Below, piece by piece: positions 23,934 to 32,020 of a stretch of DNA of 64,000 nt (position 1 is the first letter of the stretch; every line of letters begins with the position of its first letter). Made by a program: the position numbers and the translations under genes. The notes under the pieces were generated by a model. The model worked only from the letters and a program-made list of their open reading frames with translations. It was not told where the DNA came from and did not search any database. The DNA is from a virus. The stretch is from IMG/VR virus record IMGVR_UViG_3300010371_000028, positions 62,001 to 126,000 of that record; one strand, 5' to 3'.

Positions 23934-24686
23934 TTAGGAGGTGAATGACCATTGCATGACGTACGCCTCCCCGAGCAACACCATGTCGTTGACCTCGACG
24001 ACACGCCCTTCGGCGGTCGCAGCCGTACGCCGGATCGCCGCAACGGGCTGACCCACGTCGAGATGCAGCAGTTTGCGCTCGCCAGGCCGCGGCATCCGCA
24101 CGCGCACCTGCTCAACGAACTTCACCGGCTCATGGCCGAGGTCACGAAGCCGTGCGTACGTCCCACCCGGTCCGGAGTCTGGCCGCTCAATCGGGCTTCC
24201 CGCAACCAAATCGGCCGGAAGGTAGGAGATCGCACTCTGGACGCGACGCCCTTCCACCGCGTAGACACGCTCGCGGGTCAGGACACGCCTCACGCCGAGG
24301 AGAGCCTCGATCTCGGGTGGCGCGTCAATGGTCGAGACCTCAATCGACTCCACCGACATGGGGCGCAAACCCAGGTCGGCCGACCAGATGGCATGGCCGG
24401 CACCCCACTGCTCCGCAGACAGGCGTGTCGTTGCGTCCCGCAGTATCGGCTTGAAGTCGCGCACGAATGCTCCCTTGCCTCGCTCGATCCGAATGAGGCC
24501 CTCGCCGCGCAGGAGGTTCAACGCGGCGCGTGCCGTCGGTTGCGAGTACCCGAACTCACTCACCAGGGCGTTCTCGCCCGGGACCTGGGCGCCGGGTGCG
24601 AGTTCGCCGCTCTCGATCTTCGCGCGCAGGGCTGCCGCAATCTCATCGCGCTTCGACATGCCCGAGTCGCTGGTGTCCTTCGCCAC
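23934..24686 (-). CDS. GntR/HutC-family repressor, KorSA-like
   Basis: 250 residues. Winged HTH at 11-76 (LVSEFGYSQPTARAALNLLR is the recognition region) and a UTRA effector domain from about 95 to the end (LTRERVYAVEGRRVQSAISY, ending VVEVNDMVLLGEAYVMQW). Family members such as KorSA silence replication/transfer genes of actinomycete elements and are relieved by ligands. GTG 24686 follows GAGGAGAG; ATG 24659 is an alternative. A perfect palindrome in its own promoter suggests autoregulation. Confidence 0.85.
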   Translation of the reverse strand: MAKDTSDSGMSKRDEIAAALRAKIESGELAPGAQVPGENALVSEFGYSQPTARAALNLLRGEGLIRIERGKGAFVRDFKPILRDATTRLSAEQWGAGHAIWSADLGLRPMSVESIEVSTIDAPPEIEALLGVRRVLTRERVYAVEGRRVQSAISYLPADLVAGSPIERPDSGPGGTYARLRDLGHEPVKFVEQVRVRMPRPGERKLLHLDVGQPVAAIRRTAATAEGRVVEVNDMVLLGEAYVMQWSFTS

Positions 24687-24713
24687 GGCTCTCCTCTTGC
24701 TGTTTCGCGCCTT

Positions 24714-24748
24714 CCTCTTGTAAGAGGTGGCGAACTTCTTGCTAGAGG
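24714..24748 (-). promoter_or_regulatory. GntR operator pair
   Basis: CCTCTTGTAAGAGG (24714-24727) is a perfect 6-bp-arm palindrome; CTTCTTGCTAGAGG (24735-24748) is a second, imperfect copy 21 bp away, two helical turns. Both lie just upstream of the GntR start. Related pairs occur at 23835-23870. Confidence 0.6.
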
Positions 24749-24836
24749 TTATCCCCGAACGGCGCCGTACGGCATCTTCGGGCGTCCCTTGCTGCGGCAA
24801 TCGGACGTCTGGAGGACGTTGCTGGGCTCGCGAGAT

Positions 24837-25133
24837 CTATGCCGCGCGCGGGTGTCCGTGATCGTCCGCAACGTGCGCCGCCAAGTCGGCCTTGACGTTC
24901 TGCACGACCTGCTGCACGTCGCCGATCCTCGACGTCAAGCGCGCCTCGGCCTGTACGAGGTCCGACCGGACGCCAGCGACATCGGCCTTCACGCCGGAGA
25001 TCTCGGTAGCCAGGTGCGCGAACGACGTGGTCATGGCCTCAGCGAGCGCCTGCTGACCTTCGGCAAGCCGCTGGATCGCAGCCATGATCTGGTAGTTCGA
25101 GGGCTCGGGCTCGAAGCCGGGCACGTCCGTCAT
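24837..25133 (-). CDS. Coiled-coil protein divergent from rep
   Basis: 98 residues. After a short N-terminus, heptads of hydrophobic residues run through most of the protein (AAIQRLAEGQQALAEAMTTS, SRIGDVQQVVQNVKADLAAH), predicting a long coiled coil. Such proteins beside replication genes may act in segregation or as structural partners. No family recognised. A 71-bp spacer separates it from the rep gene. Confidence 0.6.
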   Translation of the reverse strand: MTDVPGFEPEPSNYQIMAAIQRLAEGQQALAEAMTTSFAHLATEISGVKADVAGVRSDLVQAEARLTSRIGDVQQVVQNVKADLAAHVADDHGHPRAA

Positions 25134-25204
25134 GTCACCAAGGTACCCGCTGACGCTGATCGACAGCAGGAGTACGCCACCATGCGCCTGCACCGGGAGT
25201 GCCC

Positions 25205-26206
25205 GTGATCGAGGTGCGGCGTATGCCGCGCAACACCACGGCCGGGTTCGAGCGGATCCCCAACCGGGCGATTCGCAGCGTGGAGTTGTCGCTCTCCGCC
25301 GTCGGACTGCTCGCGCGGCTGCTGGCCGACGGGGAGCAGTACGACTCCATCGACGACATTGCCGCGGCCTACAACCCTGCCGCGCCCGGTCAGAAAACTC
25401 CGTACGGCTTTGGCCGAGACGTCTACCGGAAGGCCGCCCTCGAGCTCGAGGCCGCCGGCTACCTGGTTCGCACCGAGGAAAAGGGCGCTGGTAACCGCAC
25501 GCGGTCGCTGGCCAGGGCGATTCCTGAAAAGACGCAGATCGGAGCCGCGACGGACAGTCCGTCGCGGGAACGACGTGGGCAAACGGGTATCGGCGCAGAT
25601 CAGGCCCGGGACGGACAGTCCGTCGCGGGGATGACCTGGGAAAACGAGGCATACGAGCACGTCGAGCCCAGGACGGACAGTCCGTCCCGGCGCTCACCTG
25701 CGGAAACGACCCTTCCTGCACGTCAGTCCCGCGACGGACAGTCCGTCGCGGACTATATACAGACCTCTTTTCAGACCTCAGACCTCCTCCTCCACAGCGG
25801 CGACCAGGACAGCAACGTTCAGATCGGCAAGGAACAGGAGGAGGTGGACGGCGGTGCGTTCCAACCTCACCCCGACGCGCTCGCCGTCATCGCCGCCGTC
25901 GACCTCGGCGGCAAGCCGCTCGTCCCGAAGTCCCGCGATGAAGCCGAACTCACCCTGACGGCAAAGCTCGCCGAGGGCTGGACCGTGGCCGCCCTGACGC
26001 ACGCCTTCGAGGGCTGCACCGAAGGCGCCAGAAACCCGCCCGGCGCGTTCATGAGCCGCGTACGCGGACTTGGACCGCCCCCGCGCCCCGCAACCACCCG
26101 CGCTTCGCCGCGATGCCCCGAATGCAACGGCAGCGGCCTAATCGAAAACGACCTCGGCGACCCCGCCCCCTGCCCCACCTGCAAAACACCAAGGAGCAAC
26201 CCGTGA
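25205..26206 (+). CDS. Replication initiator with internal origin (O-like)
   Basis: 333 residues. The N-terminal domain (FERIPNRAIRSVELSLSAVG, YLVRTEEKGAG) is a winged HTH like those of plasmid/phage initiators. The middle (about 110-190) is encoded by four origin palindromes and so reads as alternating TDSPS and DGQSV motifs, probably a flexible linker. The C-terminal half has a helical domain (LTAKLAEGWTVAALTHAFEG) and a zinc ribbon CPECNGSG...CPTCK. The stop overlaps the dnaB start (GTGA), so the two are coupled. GTG 25205 follows GGGAG; GTG 25199 is an alternative. Confidence 0.75.
   Translation: MIEVRRMPRNTTAGFERIPNRAIRSVELSLSAVGLLARLLADGEQYDSIDDIAAAYNPAAPGQKTPYGFGRDVYRKAALELEAAGYLVRTEEKGAGNRTRSLARAIPEKTQIGAATDSPSRERRGQTGIGADQARDGQSVAGMTWENEAYEHVEPRTDSPSRRSPAETTLPARQSRDGQSVADYIQTSFQTSDLLLHSGDQDSNVQIGKEQEEVDGGAFQPHPDALAVIAAVDLGGKPLVPKSRDEAELTLTAKLAEGWTVAALTHAFEGCTEGARNPPGAFMSRVRGLGPPPRPATTRASPRCPECNGSGLIENDLGDPAPCPTCKTPRSNP
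25545..25790. other. Candidate replication origin inside the initiator gene
   Basis: Four palindromes centred at 25556, 25617, 25679 and 25740 (spacing 61, 62, 61 bp). The first is 23 bp, arms CCGCGACGGAC around a central A; all share GACGGACAGTCCGTC and differ only in the outer bases. Just after the last lies the AT-rich GACTATATACAGACCTCTTT region with three CAGACCTC repeats (25760, 25772, 25779). Spacing is not a multiple of three, so the DNA is conserved in two reading frames. Iterons plus AT-rich element inside the initiator gene matches oriLambda in gene O. Confidence 0.75.
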
Positions 26207-27522
26207 ACGACCGCACTCCCCCGCACGACGAACACGCCGAGATGGCCGTTCTCGGCGGCATGCTCATGTCCCGCACCGCGATCGAGGAAGTCACCGGGAT
26301 GCTCGCCGCATCCTCGTTCTACCTGCCCAAGCACGAACACGTCTACGACGCGATCACCGCCGTCGAGTCCCGGGACGAACCCGTGGACGCCGTCACCGTC
26401 GCCGCGGAACTCACCCGCCGCGGCGAACTCGCCAAGATCGGCGGGCCCGTCTACCTGCACGACCTCATGGGGTCCGTCCCCACCGCGGCCAATGCCGGCT
26501 ACTACGCCGAGATCGTCCGCGAGCACGCCGTACGCCGACGCCTCATCGAGATCGGCACCCGGTACGTCCAGATGGGCTACGACACCACCGACCACGCCGA
26601 CATCCCCGAAATGATCGACCGGGCGCAGGCCATGGCCATGACACTCGAGCACATCGACTACGAAGAAGAAGACCTCCTCCTCGCTGACGCCTACGTCGAA
26701 GTCCTCGAATCCGTCGAACACGGCACCTCGCAAGGACTGCCCACCGGGCTGCGCGACTTCGACGCGTTGACCGGCGGACTGCACCCGGGACAACTCATCG
26801 TCGTCGCAGCCCGCCCCGCCCTCGGCAAATCGGTCCTCGCCGAGAACTGGGTGCGCCACACCGCGATCGCCACCGGCCGCCCGGCCGCGATGTTCTCCCT
26901 CGAGATGTCCCGCTTCGAAGTCGCCAAGCGCGCCATCGCCGCCGAAGCCGCCGTCCCCCTCCACCACCTCGCCCACGGGCGCATGGAGGAATCCGACTGG
27001 GACCGGGTCAAGCAGCGCACCCACACCATCCCCGCCGCGCCCCTGTACGTGGACGAGAACCCCACCCTCACGATCACCTCGATCCGCTCCAAGGCGCGCC
27101 GGCTGCGCCGCAAGCACGGCATCGAACTCCTCGCCGTCGACTACCTCCAACTCATGGAGGGCGAGGCCAAGCGGCGCGGTGGCGAGAACCGGCAGCAGGA
27201 CGTCTCCGCGATCTCCCGCGGCCTGAAGCTGCTCGCCAAGGAACTGCAGATCCCCGTCATTGCCGTCGCGCAGCTCAACCGGGGGCCCGAGTCCCGAGCG
27301 GACAAGAAGCCCGCCATGAGCGACCTGCGCGAATCCGGCTCCATCGAGCAGGACGCGGACACCGTCGTCCTGATCCACCGGGAAGACGCCTACGAGAAGG
27401 AAGGACCGCGAGCAGGCGAAGCAGACCTCATCGTTGCCAAACACCGAGGCGGCCCGACCGCAACGCTGACCGTCGCGTTCCAGGGGCACTACGCCAGATT
27501 CAAGGACATGGGGCGCGGCTGA
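26203..27522 (+). CDS. dnaB: Replicative DNA helicase DnaB
   Basis: 439 residues, full length. N-terminal DnaB domain (HAEMAVLGGMLMSRTAIEEV), linker, then the RecA-like motor: Walker A ARPALGKS (203-210), SLEMSRFEV, Walker B LLAVDYLQLM (about 312), and the arginine-finger region SDLRESGSIEQDADTVVLIH. It unwinds the replication fork. The GTG overlaps the initiator stop, so initiator and helicase are made together; no separate loader gene is seen. Confidence 0.95.
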   Translation: MNDRTPPHDEHAEMAVLGGMLMSRTAIEEVTGMLAASSFYLPKHEHVYDAITAVESRDEPVDAVTVAAELTRRGELAKIGGPVYLHDLMGSVPTAANAGYYAEIVREHAVRRRLIEIGTRYVQMGYDTTDHADIPEMIDRAQAMAMTLEHIDYEEEDLLLADAYVEVLESVEHGTSQGLPTGLRDFDALTGGLHPGQLIVVAARPALGKSVLAENWVRHTAIATGRPAAMFSLEMSRFEVAKRAIAAEAAVPLHHLAHGRMEESDWDRVKQRTHTIPAAPLYVDENPTLTITSIRSKARRLRRKHGIELLAVDYLQLMEGEAKRRGGENRQQDVSAISRGLKLLAKELQIPVIAVAQLNRGPESRADKKPAMSDLRESGSIEQDADTVVLIHREDAYEKEGPRAGEADLIVAKHRGGPTATLTVAFQGHYARFKDMGRG

Positions 27523-27572
27523 TTCCCGCCGAACCACCACGTCAGAACCCCGATCCGAAGGAGTATCCGAAC

Positions 27573-27623
27573 ATGACCGACACGATCCCGTACATGCACT
27601 GGGCAGAGGACGGCCCGCAGTGA
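27573..27623 (+). CDS. 16-codon upstream peptide
   Basis: A short reading frame with AAGGAG ten nt upstream encodes MTDTIPYMHWAEDGPQ; its stop overlaps the GTG of the lipoprotein gene (GTGA). It probably serves translational coupling or leader control rather than making a functional peptide. Confidence 0.4.
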   Translation: MTDTIPYMHWAEDGPQ

Positions 27624-28042
27624 TCGCCCGACGAATCCCGGCCGCGCTCCTCGCCGCCGCGCTCACCTGCCCCCTGCTCGCGGCCTGCGGGCCCACCGGC
27701 TACGGCACGGACTGCGGAATGGCCAGCGAGAGCCTCACGATCGACACGCACGTCATGGTTGGGCGCGCCACCGCGACCTGTTCCCCGCCACCCGAGACGC
27801 ACCTGTTCACCCTGCAACTCGTCTACGTTCTGGGCGCCGAATCCGAGATCGAAGCCACCCGGCAGAGTGACGCACTACCGGGCCCTACCGGCGTTACGCT
27901 GACGGTGCGGCACCTATGCCTGCCGGGCACCTGGATCCTGCGGATATCCGCAGCCGGGCGGTCTTCGGACGGCACGCCCTACAGCTTCTCCGAATCGAAG
28001 ACGTACGCGGGAGTGAGCGTCGATGAGTGTAAGAACCGCTAG
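27620..28042 (+). CDS. Lipoprotein
   Basis: 140 residues. Positive N-terminus (MIARR), hydrophobic core and lipobox LLAAC (Cys23) give a signal peptidase II lipoprotein, anchored outside the membrane. The mature part has four to five Cys (TDCGM, TCSPP, HLCLPG, ECKNR), likely disulphides, and a beta-sandwich-like pattern. Position right after the helicase resembles phage superinfection-exclusion lipoproteins, but this is inference only. Confidence 0.7.
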   Translation: MIARRIPAALLAAALTCPLLAACGPTGYGTDCGMASESLTIDTHVMVGRATATCSPPPETHLFTLQLVYVLGAESEIEATRQSDALPGPTGVTLTVRHLCLPGTWILRISAAGRSSDGTPYSFSESKTYAGVSVDECKNR

Positions 28043-28418
28043 GTATGTCGCCATCATCGCGCCCGATGCCGGCGACCCGGGGACGCTGCGCTACGACATC
28101 CGCCGCCTCGTGCCCGCACGGGAAGCCGAGGTCCTGCTGGGTCCGCTCGCGCGCCGTGGCGCGGCACAGTTCCCGGACGGCCGCGACCTGCCGATGCCGT
28201 TCGCGGATCTCACCACTCCCCCATGCGACCGCGCCATCGCCAGGCGGATCGCCATGGAGTGGATCGGCGCGCACGACCCGGGCGCGTTCCACCTCGAGGT
28301 CGACTGGCACGACGAACCGATCGTCCCGACCCGTGAGTCCGCGGGCGTGGGCGGGCGCTACGCCGAGCGCGGACGCGGGAGCCTGTGGCGCCGCTGGCTC
28401 GCCGGCCTCACGAGCTAG
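28023..28418 (+). CDS. Hypothetical protein
   Basis: 131 residues, overlapping the lipoprotein end by 20 nt. RYVAIIAPDAGDPGTLRYDI, then FADLTTPPCDRAIARRIAME and FHLEVDWHDEPI; an alpha/beta protein. No recognised family. Confidence 0.6.
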   Translation: MSVRTARYVAIIAPDAGDPGTLRYDIRRLVPAREAEVLLGPLARRGAAQFPDGRDLPMPFADLTTPPCDRAIARRIAMEWIGAHDPGAFHLEVDWHDEPIVPTRESAGVGGRYAERGRGSLWRRWLAGLTS

Positions 28419-28445
28419 GCACGAAGGGAAACCCGCGGCGGCGCG

Positions 28446-28814
28446 CTACAGGTCCAGCAGCCTGCGCCCGATCTCCACGGCGGCCGTGAGCGCACCGGAC
28501 TCCACATCGGCACGCAACCGTTCGGAACGCTCCTGGCTGATCCTGCCCGCCGGATGCCCGTTCGCCAGCAGCACGACCCGCGCCGCCTCGAGTGCGTACG
28601 CCCACGAGTCCGCGCCGTACGGGCGCGTCATGAGTACCAGCTTGTACAGGAGCCCGGCCGCGTACACGGTCGTCGGCTCTTCTGTATCGGCGACCGCGCC
28701 AGCGAGGTGCGCGAGGATCCCCTCTGGTTCGGGCCCGGCCTTCACCCCGAGGTTGCGGGCGATTGCCTCGAGTTCCCTTGCGGAGGGCAGCCAGCGTGCG
28801 GGTCGGTCAGGCAC
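28446..28814 (-). CDS. Hypothetical helical protein
   Basis: 122 residues. ELEAIARNLGVKAGPEPEGI and DSWAYALEAARVVLLANGHP then ERSERLRADVESGALTAAVE: mostly helical. Convergent with the previous gene (27 nt apart). Coupled to the gene upstream of it. Function unknown. Confidence 0.65.
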   Translation of the reverse strand: MPDRPARWLPSARELEAIARNLGVKAGPEPEGILAHLAGAVADTEEPTTVYAAGLLYKLVLMTRPYGADSWAYALEAARVVLLANGHPAGRISQERSERLRADVESGALTAAVEIGRRLLDL

Positions 28815-29016
28815 CGTGGAAGCCGGAGGCTTCGAGGACGGGCCGGTCGATCTCGACGACGATCCGGGAGACGACGTCGGCGAGCTGGTCCGGGTGGTTG
28901 CGGCGGACGTGGTCGATCGCGGCCTCGGTCAGCGCAGCCTGGAGGGCGGAGCGCCCGTCCTGGTCCTGGGCGACCTCGGCGACGAGCGCGGGGACGTCGA
29001 AAGTCACGGCGGTCAT
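28807..29016 (-). CDS. Small hypothetical protein
   Basis: 69 residues from ATG 29016. DQDGRSALQAALTEAAIDHV then PDQLADVVSRIVVEI; helical and acidic. Divergent from the long rightward run, with 133 bp between. Function unknown. Confidence 0.6.
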   Translation of the reverse strand: MTAVTFDVPALVAEVAQDQDGRSALQAALTEAAIDHVRRNHPDQLADVVSRIVVEIDRPVLEASGFHGA

Positions 29017-29149
29017 GTCCACAACGTACCCGCCATACGCCGCCGCGGACACGCAGGCGGACCCGACTGTTACCGAAACGGACGCTGGCGCAGGTCCGGC
29101 GAATGAGAAGAAACCGCACGTCAAAGCCTATTTTCTGGGAGGATTAGCT

Positions 29150-29425
29150 ATGCCTGAGTTTGCCGTTGCGCCACCCGAACCGGCCGTGGTCGACCGCATC
29201 GCGCGTGCGGCGATCGAGAACGCGATCTGGCTGCTGAAGGAACTCCCGCTCGACCTCACCGGCCCGCTCAAGGCCGAGATCGCCGAGCATGGACGTCCCG
29301 CCTGTGATCCGCACGCGCTGATGGGCGCCGTCTGGCAGCGCATCAAGAACTCCGAGATCACTTACCGGCTTCCGGCGCAGACCGGCGAGGCCGAGCCGTG
29401 CGCTGGGACGGGGGCCAAGCCGTGA
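29150..29425 (+). CDS. Hypothetical protein, first of long rightward run
   Basis: 91 residues. GGGAGGATTAGCT before the ATG is a strong ribosome site. Helical N-terminal half (DRIARAAIENAIWLLKELPL), then DPHALMGAVWQRIKNSEI. Upstream TATTTT (about 29131) may be its -10. Starts the block of small coupled genes extending to 31.7 kb. Function unknown. Confidence 0.65.
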   Translation: MPEFAVAPPEPAVVDRIARAAIENAIWLLKELPLDLTGPLKAEIAEHGRPACDPHALMGAVWQRIKNSEITYRLPAQTGEAEPCAGTGAKP

Positions 29426-29706
29426 CCGAGCAGATCCCTCTGACGCTGGTCGTCAGCCCCGACCAGCCCGCCGTGGAAACCACGGTCTCGCCCGCGTGGC
29501 TCTACGAGCACTACCGGCTCACGATCCTCGCGGCGGAAGGCTCGTATCCCGACAAGATCCGTCGCGTGCAGGCCGGCGTGGCGCTTGCCCGGGAGCGTGG
29601 CGAGTTCACCCCGGCCCAGTGTGATGACCTTGACCGGCTCGCGGCCAGGGCGCTCCACGCGACGCTGCACCCGGAGGAGGTGCGGAACGATGACGGCGAC
29701 TGGTGA
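29422..29706 (+). CDS. Hypothetical protein
   Basis: 94 residues, GTG start with GTGA overlap. PAWLYEHYRLTILAAEGSYP and QAGVALARERGEFTPAQCDD, helical. No family recognised. Confidence 0.6.
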   Translation: MTEQIPLTLVVSPDQPAVETTVSPAWLYEHYRLTILAAEGSYPDKIRRVQAGVALARERGEFTPAQCDDLDRLAARALHATLHPEEVRNDDGDW

Positions 29707-30022
29707 GGTTGTCGGCACCCGCTACCGCCTCCGTCAGTCCGAGGTTGAGGCCGTGCGCCTGTCCGATGCGACGTTCGGCCGGCTCATCCGCGCGATCCCG
29801 CTCGAGTGGTTCTACGGGGCGCACAACGGCGACGGCAGCGAGCCGATGCAGATCCTGATCCGGATCTACCCGGGCGCGTCCGACTGCGTGAAGGCCGTCG
29901 AGGGCGACTGGGTCACCCGCGACGCCCACCGGGAGTGGTGGAGCGCCTATTCGCCCGAGGAGTTCGCCGAACGGTACGCGGTCGTCCTGCTCGACGCCGA
30001 CGGGGTCGAGGTGGAGTCGTGA
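29690..30022 (+). CDS. Phage-type hypothetical protein
   Basis: 110 residues. DCVKAVEGDWVTRD followed by EWWSAYSPEEFAERYAVV recalls the short GDWV.R...F...Y proteins widespread in phages. Compact alpha/beta fold; role unknown. Overlaps both neighbours. Confidence 0.6.
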   Translation: MTATGEVVGTRYRLRQSEVEAVRLSDATFGRLIRAIPLEWFYGAHNGDGSEPMQILIRIYPGASDCVKAVEGDWVTRDAHREWWSAYSPEEFAERYAVVLLDADGVEVES

Positions 30023-30264
30023 CCGCGCTCCGCTTCGAGGACGCCGACGTCGACGAACTGCGCCGCCGTATCGACGGCGCGCTCATGGACCTGCACTTCC
30101 TGCGTGGCCTGGTCTGTGACCGGCCGTATGACGTTGCCCGGGTCACGGCCGCAATCGAGACGCTGAAGAACGGTGCGCCGGGGATCGAAGCTGGCGACGC
30201 CGCGGCGGCCGTTGTCGCATGGAAGGCCGCGCACCCCGACGACGAGGAAGGCGGCACGCGATGA
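30019..30264 (+). CDS. Small hypothetical protein
   Basis: 81 residues, GTGA-coupled. Helical: DELRRRIDGALMDLHFLRGL, VARVTAAIETLKNGAPGI. Acidic. Function unknown. Confidence 0.6.
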   Translation: MTALRFEDADVDELRRRIDGALMDLHFLRGLVCDRPYDVARVTAAIETLKNGAPGIEAGDAAAAVVAWKAAHPDDEEGGTR

Positions 30265-30812
30265 CCGACATCGCGCAGTTCCCGACCGGCAGGACCGCCT
30301 CAGGCCGCCGCTGGGGCAAAGCAGGGGTCCGGCCGAGTCCCGACGAGATCGAGGCCGCCGAGCGGGACCGGCGCGCGCGCAACACGGCCCACTGGCGGGC
30401 CCTGACCGACGCGCACGCGGCCTGGGAAGCCGGCCGGGTCGTCCCCTGGCTCATCACGATCGCGCTCGACGCCAAGCGCCTGTACGGGCCCGAAGTCGAC
30501 GAGGCCTGCGGCGTCGCGGAACCAGGTGTGGACATGTGGGAGGAAGGAACCCTCTACCCGACCTTCGAGCAGCTCTGCGCGCTGGCCAAGCTGACCGGGA
30601 AGACGCCCGGGTACTTCATGAACCGCAAGGGTGTCGTCGGCTTCAAGCCGTCCGACACGACGATGCGGTTCCACGTCCGCGTGGACGACGAGAAGGAACC
30701 GGTGATGGCGTTCAAGCCCGAAGCGATTGCCGCAGCGGTCGCGGGCGACGGGGCATGCCCGACGTGCTGGGTGACCGGGCGGACCCGCGAGGCGGAAGGC
30801 GGCACGTCATGA
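30261..30812 (+). CDS. HTH-like protein with C-terminal Cys pair
   Basis: 183 residues. Basic helical N-terminus, then TFEQLCALAKLTGKTPGYFM, which fits an HTH, and a C-terminal CPTC (half zinc ribbon). Resembles DNA-binding proteins of actinophage early regions. Coupled at both ends (ATGA). Could be a regulator; not proven. Confidence 0.55.
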   Translation: MTDIAQFPTGRTASGRRWGKAGVRPSPDEIEAAERDRRARNTAHWRALTDAHAAWEAGRVVPWLITIALDAKRLYGPEVDEACGVAEPGVDMWEEGTLYPTFEQLCALAKLTGKTPGYFMNRKGVVGFKPSDTTMRFHVRVDDEKEPVMAFKPEAIAAAVAGDGACPTCWVTGRTREAEGGTS

Positions 30813-31651
30813 CCACCTATCAGGTCGCGGGCTGGACGCCGCTCGAAGCCCACCTGCCGGCCGAGCTCGGCCGGATCCCGATGGGGTCGCTCATCGCGTT
30901 CGACTACAAGCCCTACCGGCTCATCGAGGTCCGTGAGCGGCCGTTCGACTTGTGGCCCGAGAACATCCAGGCCGAGTACGCCCGGATGGGCGGCAGGGAC
31001 CCGGAGACGTGGTGGGCGCGCGTCCAGTCCATCCGGCTCCAGCCCGACGGGCAGGCATCGGGCGCGAAGGACCGCAGCCGGCTCGTACGGGCCTGCTACA
31101 GCTTCCACGTCCTGCCGGAGCACTACGCGGTCTGCCACCGCTGCGGGGACCTCCCGCCGTGCCGCGAGAGGGTCATGGACCGGCAGGTCGCCGAAGCGAC
31201 CGCCGTGATGGAGCAGGCGATGGCGATCCGGCCCGGGGACTGTCACGCCTGCGGGAAGCCCGTCAATGCCCGCCACAAGGCCATCGTCTTTCCCGGACCG
31301 AACCTGATCCGCCCGGACCTGCCTGACGGCACCGTGGTCTTCCACGGCCGCCACGGCGAGTGCGTCAACCGCGCCTACCGCTACGACGAGCAGTGGGCTG
31401 CGGCGAAGGCCGGCCGACGCCGCCGGTTCGAGTGCGCCGGACGGCAGGTGCAGCACGCCGACGGGACGCTCGAATGCACCGAGGGCGCCGGATGCCCGGA
31501 AGCGAACGGGCCTACCGGCTGGACTGTGCACCACCAGGCGTATACCTGGCACCGGCCCGGCATAGCGACCGGCGACGGCGCATGCTGGTGCACGACGGGC
31601 GACCTGACTGCGCGGATCGAGCAGCAGATGCGGGACGGGAAGACGATATGA
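30809..31651 (+). CDS. Zinc-ribbon-rich hypothetical protein
   Basis: 280 residues. CHRCGDLPPC, CHACGKPV with HKAIVF, and CAGRQVQH...C...C motifs suggest three zinc sites. The N-terminal part (MGSLIAFDYKPYRLIEVRER, ENIQAEYARMG) is alpha/beta. Typical of the multi-Cys proteins in actinomycete mobile elements. Function unknown; nucleic-acid or protein binding is likely. Confidence 0.6.
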   Translation: MTTYQVAGWTPLEAHLPAELGRIPMGSLIAFDYKPYRLIEVRERPFDLWPENIQAEYARMGGRDPETWWARVQSIRLQPDGQASGAKDRSRLVRACYSFHVLPEHYAVCHRCGDLPPCRERVMDRQVAEATAVMEQAMAIRPGDCHACGKPVNARHKAIVFPGPNLIRPDLPDGTVVFHGRHGECVNRAYRYDEQWAAAKAGRRRRFECAGRQVQHADGTLECTEGAGCPEANGPTGWTVHHQAYTWHRPGIATGDGACWCTTGDLTARIEQQMRDGKTI

Positions 31652-31722
31652 GCGGCGCGGGATCGGCCGGGACGCCCCACGCGCCCCGGCCACCGTCCCC
31701 ACTACGTCTATGTCGAGACTGA
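31648..31722 (+). CDS. Possible short peptide gene
   Basis: 24 codons, coupled to the previous stop (ATGA). Pro/Ala-rich with no recognisable features. May be only a coupling artefact. Confidence 0.25.
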   Translation: MSGAGSAGTPHAPRPPSPLRLCRD

Positions 31723-31758
31723 CCAACGGCGTGCCCGCGCTCACCGCCCGTTACTGGC

Positions 31759-31944
31759 CTATTCCTCTGGGATCTCGTCGAGCGCCCGCATCTGGGCCTC
31801 GAACTCAGCCCGGAGCGCAAGCGCCCGCTTCCTGAGCCGCCGGCTACGCCCGTCGACCCGCAACTCGACACGCATGCCGTCCATCATCGCCCTCGCCCGG
31901 ACCATCCACGCCTCGATCGCGTCGAGCTTCGCCTCGTCGTCCAT
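31759..31944 (-). CDS. Small charged helical protein
   Basis: 61 residues, almost all helix (DAIEAWMVRARAMMDGMRVE, RKRALALRAEFEAQMRALDE). Read against its neighbours. GGGAGGGG lies just before the ATG. Function unknown. Confidence 0.55.
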   Translation of the reverse strand: MDDEAKLDAIEAWMVRARAMMDGMRVELRVDGRSRRLRKRALALRAEFEAQMRALDEIPEE

Positions 31945-32020
31945 ACAGCCCCTCCCGTTCCCCTGGGAAGGGTGAGGCTAGTCCGGCATGGCGAGGCTGG
32001 CTAGGCCTGTGCTGTTCGCG

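Noticed and set aside
25867-27696. 609-codon leftward reading frame
   Set aside because: Antisense to initiator and dnaB; no protein features, while DnaB motifs are unmistakable.
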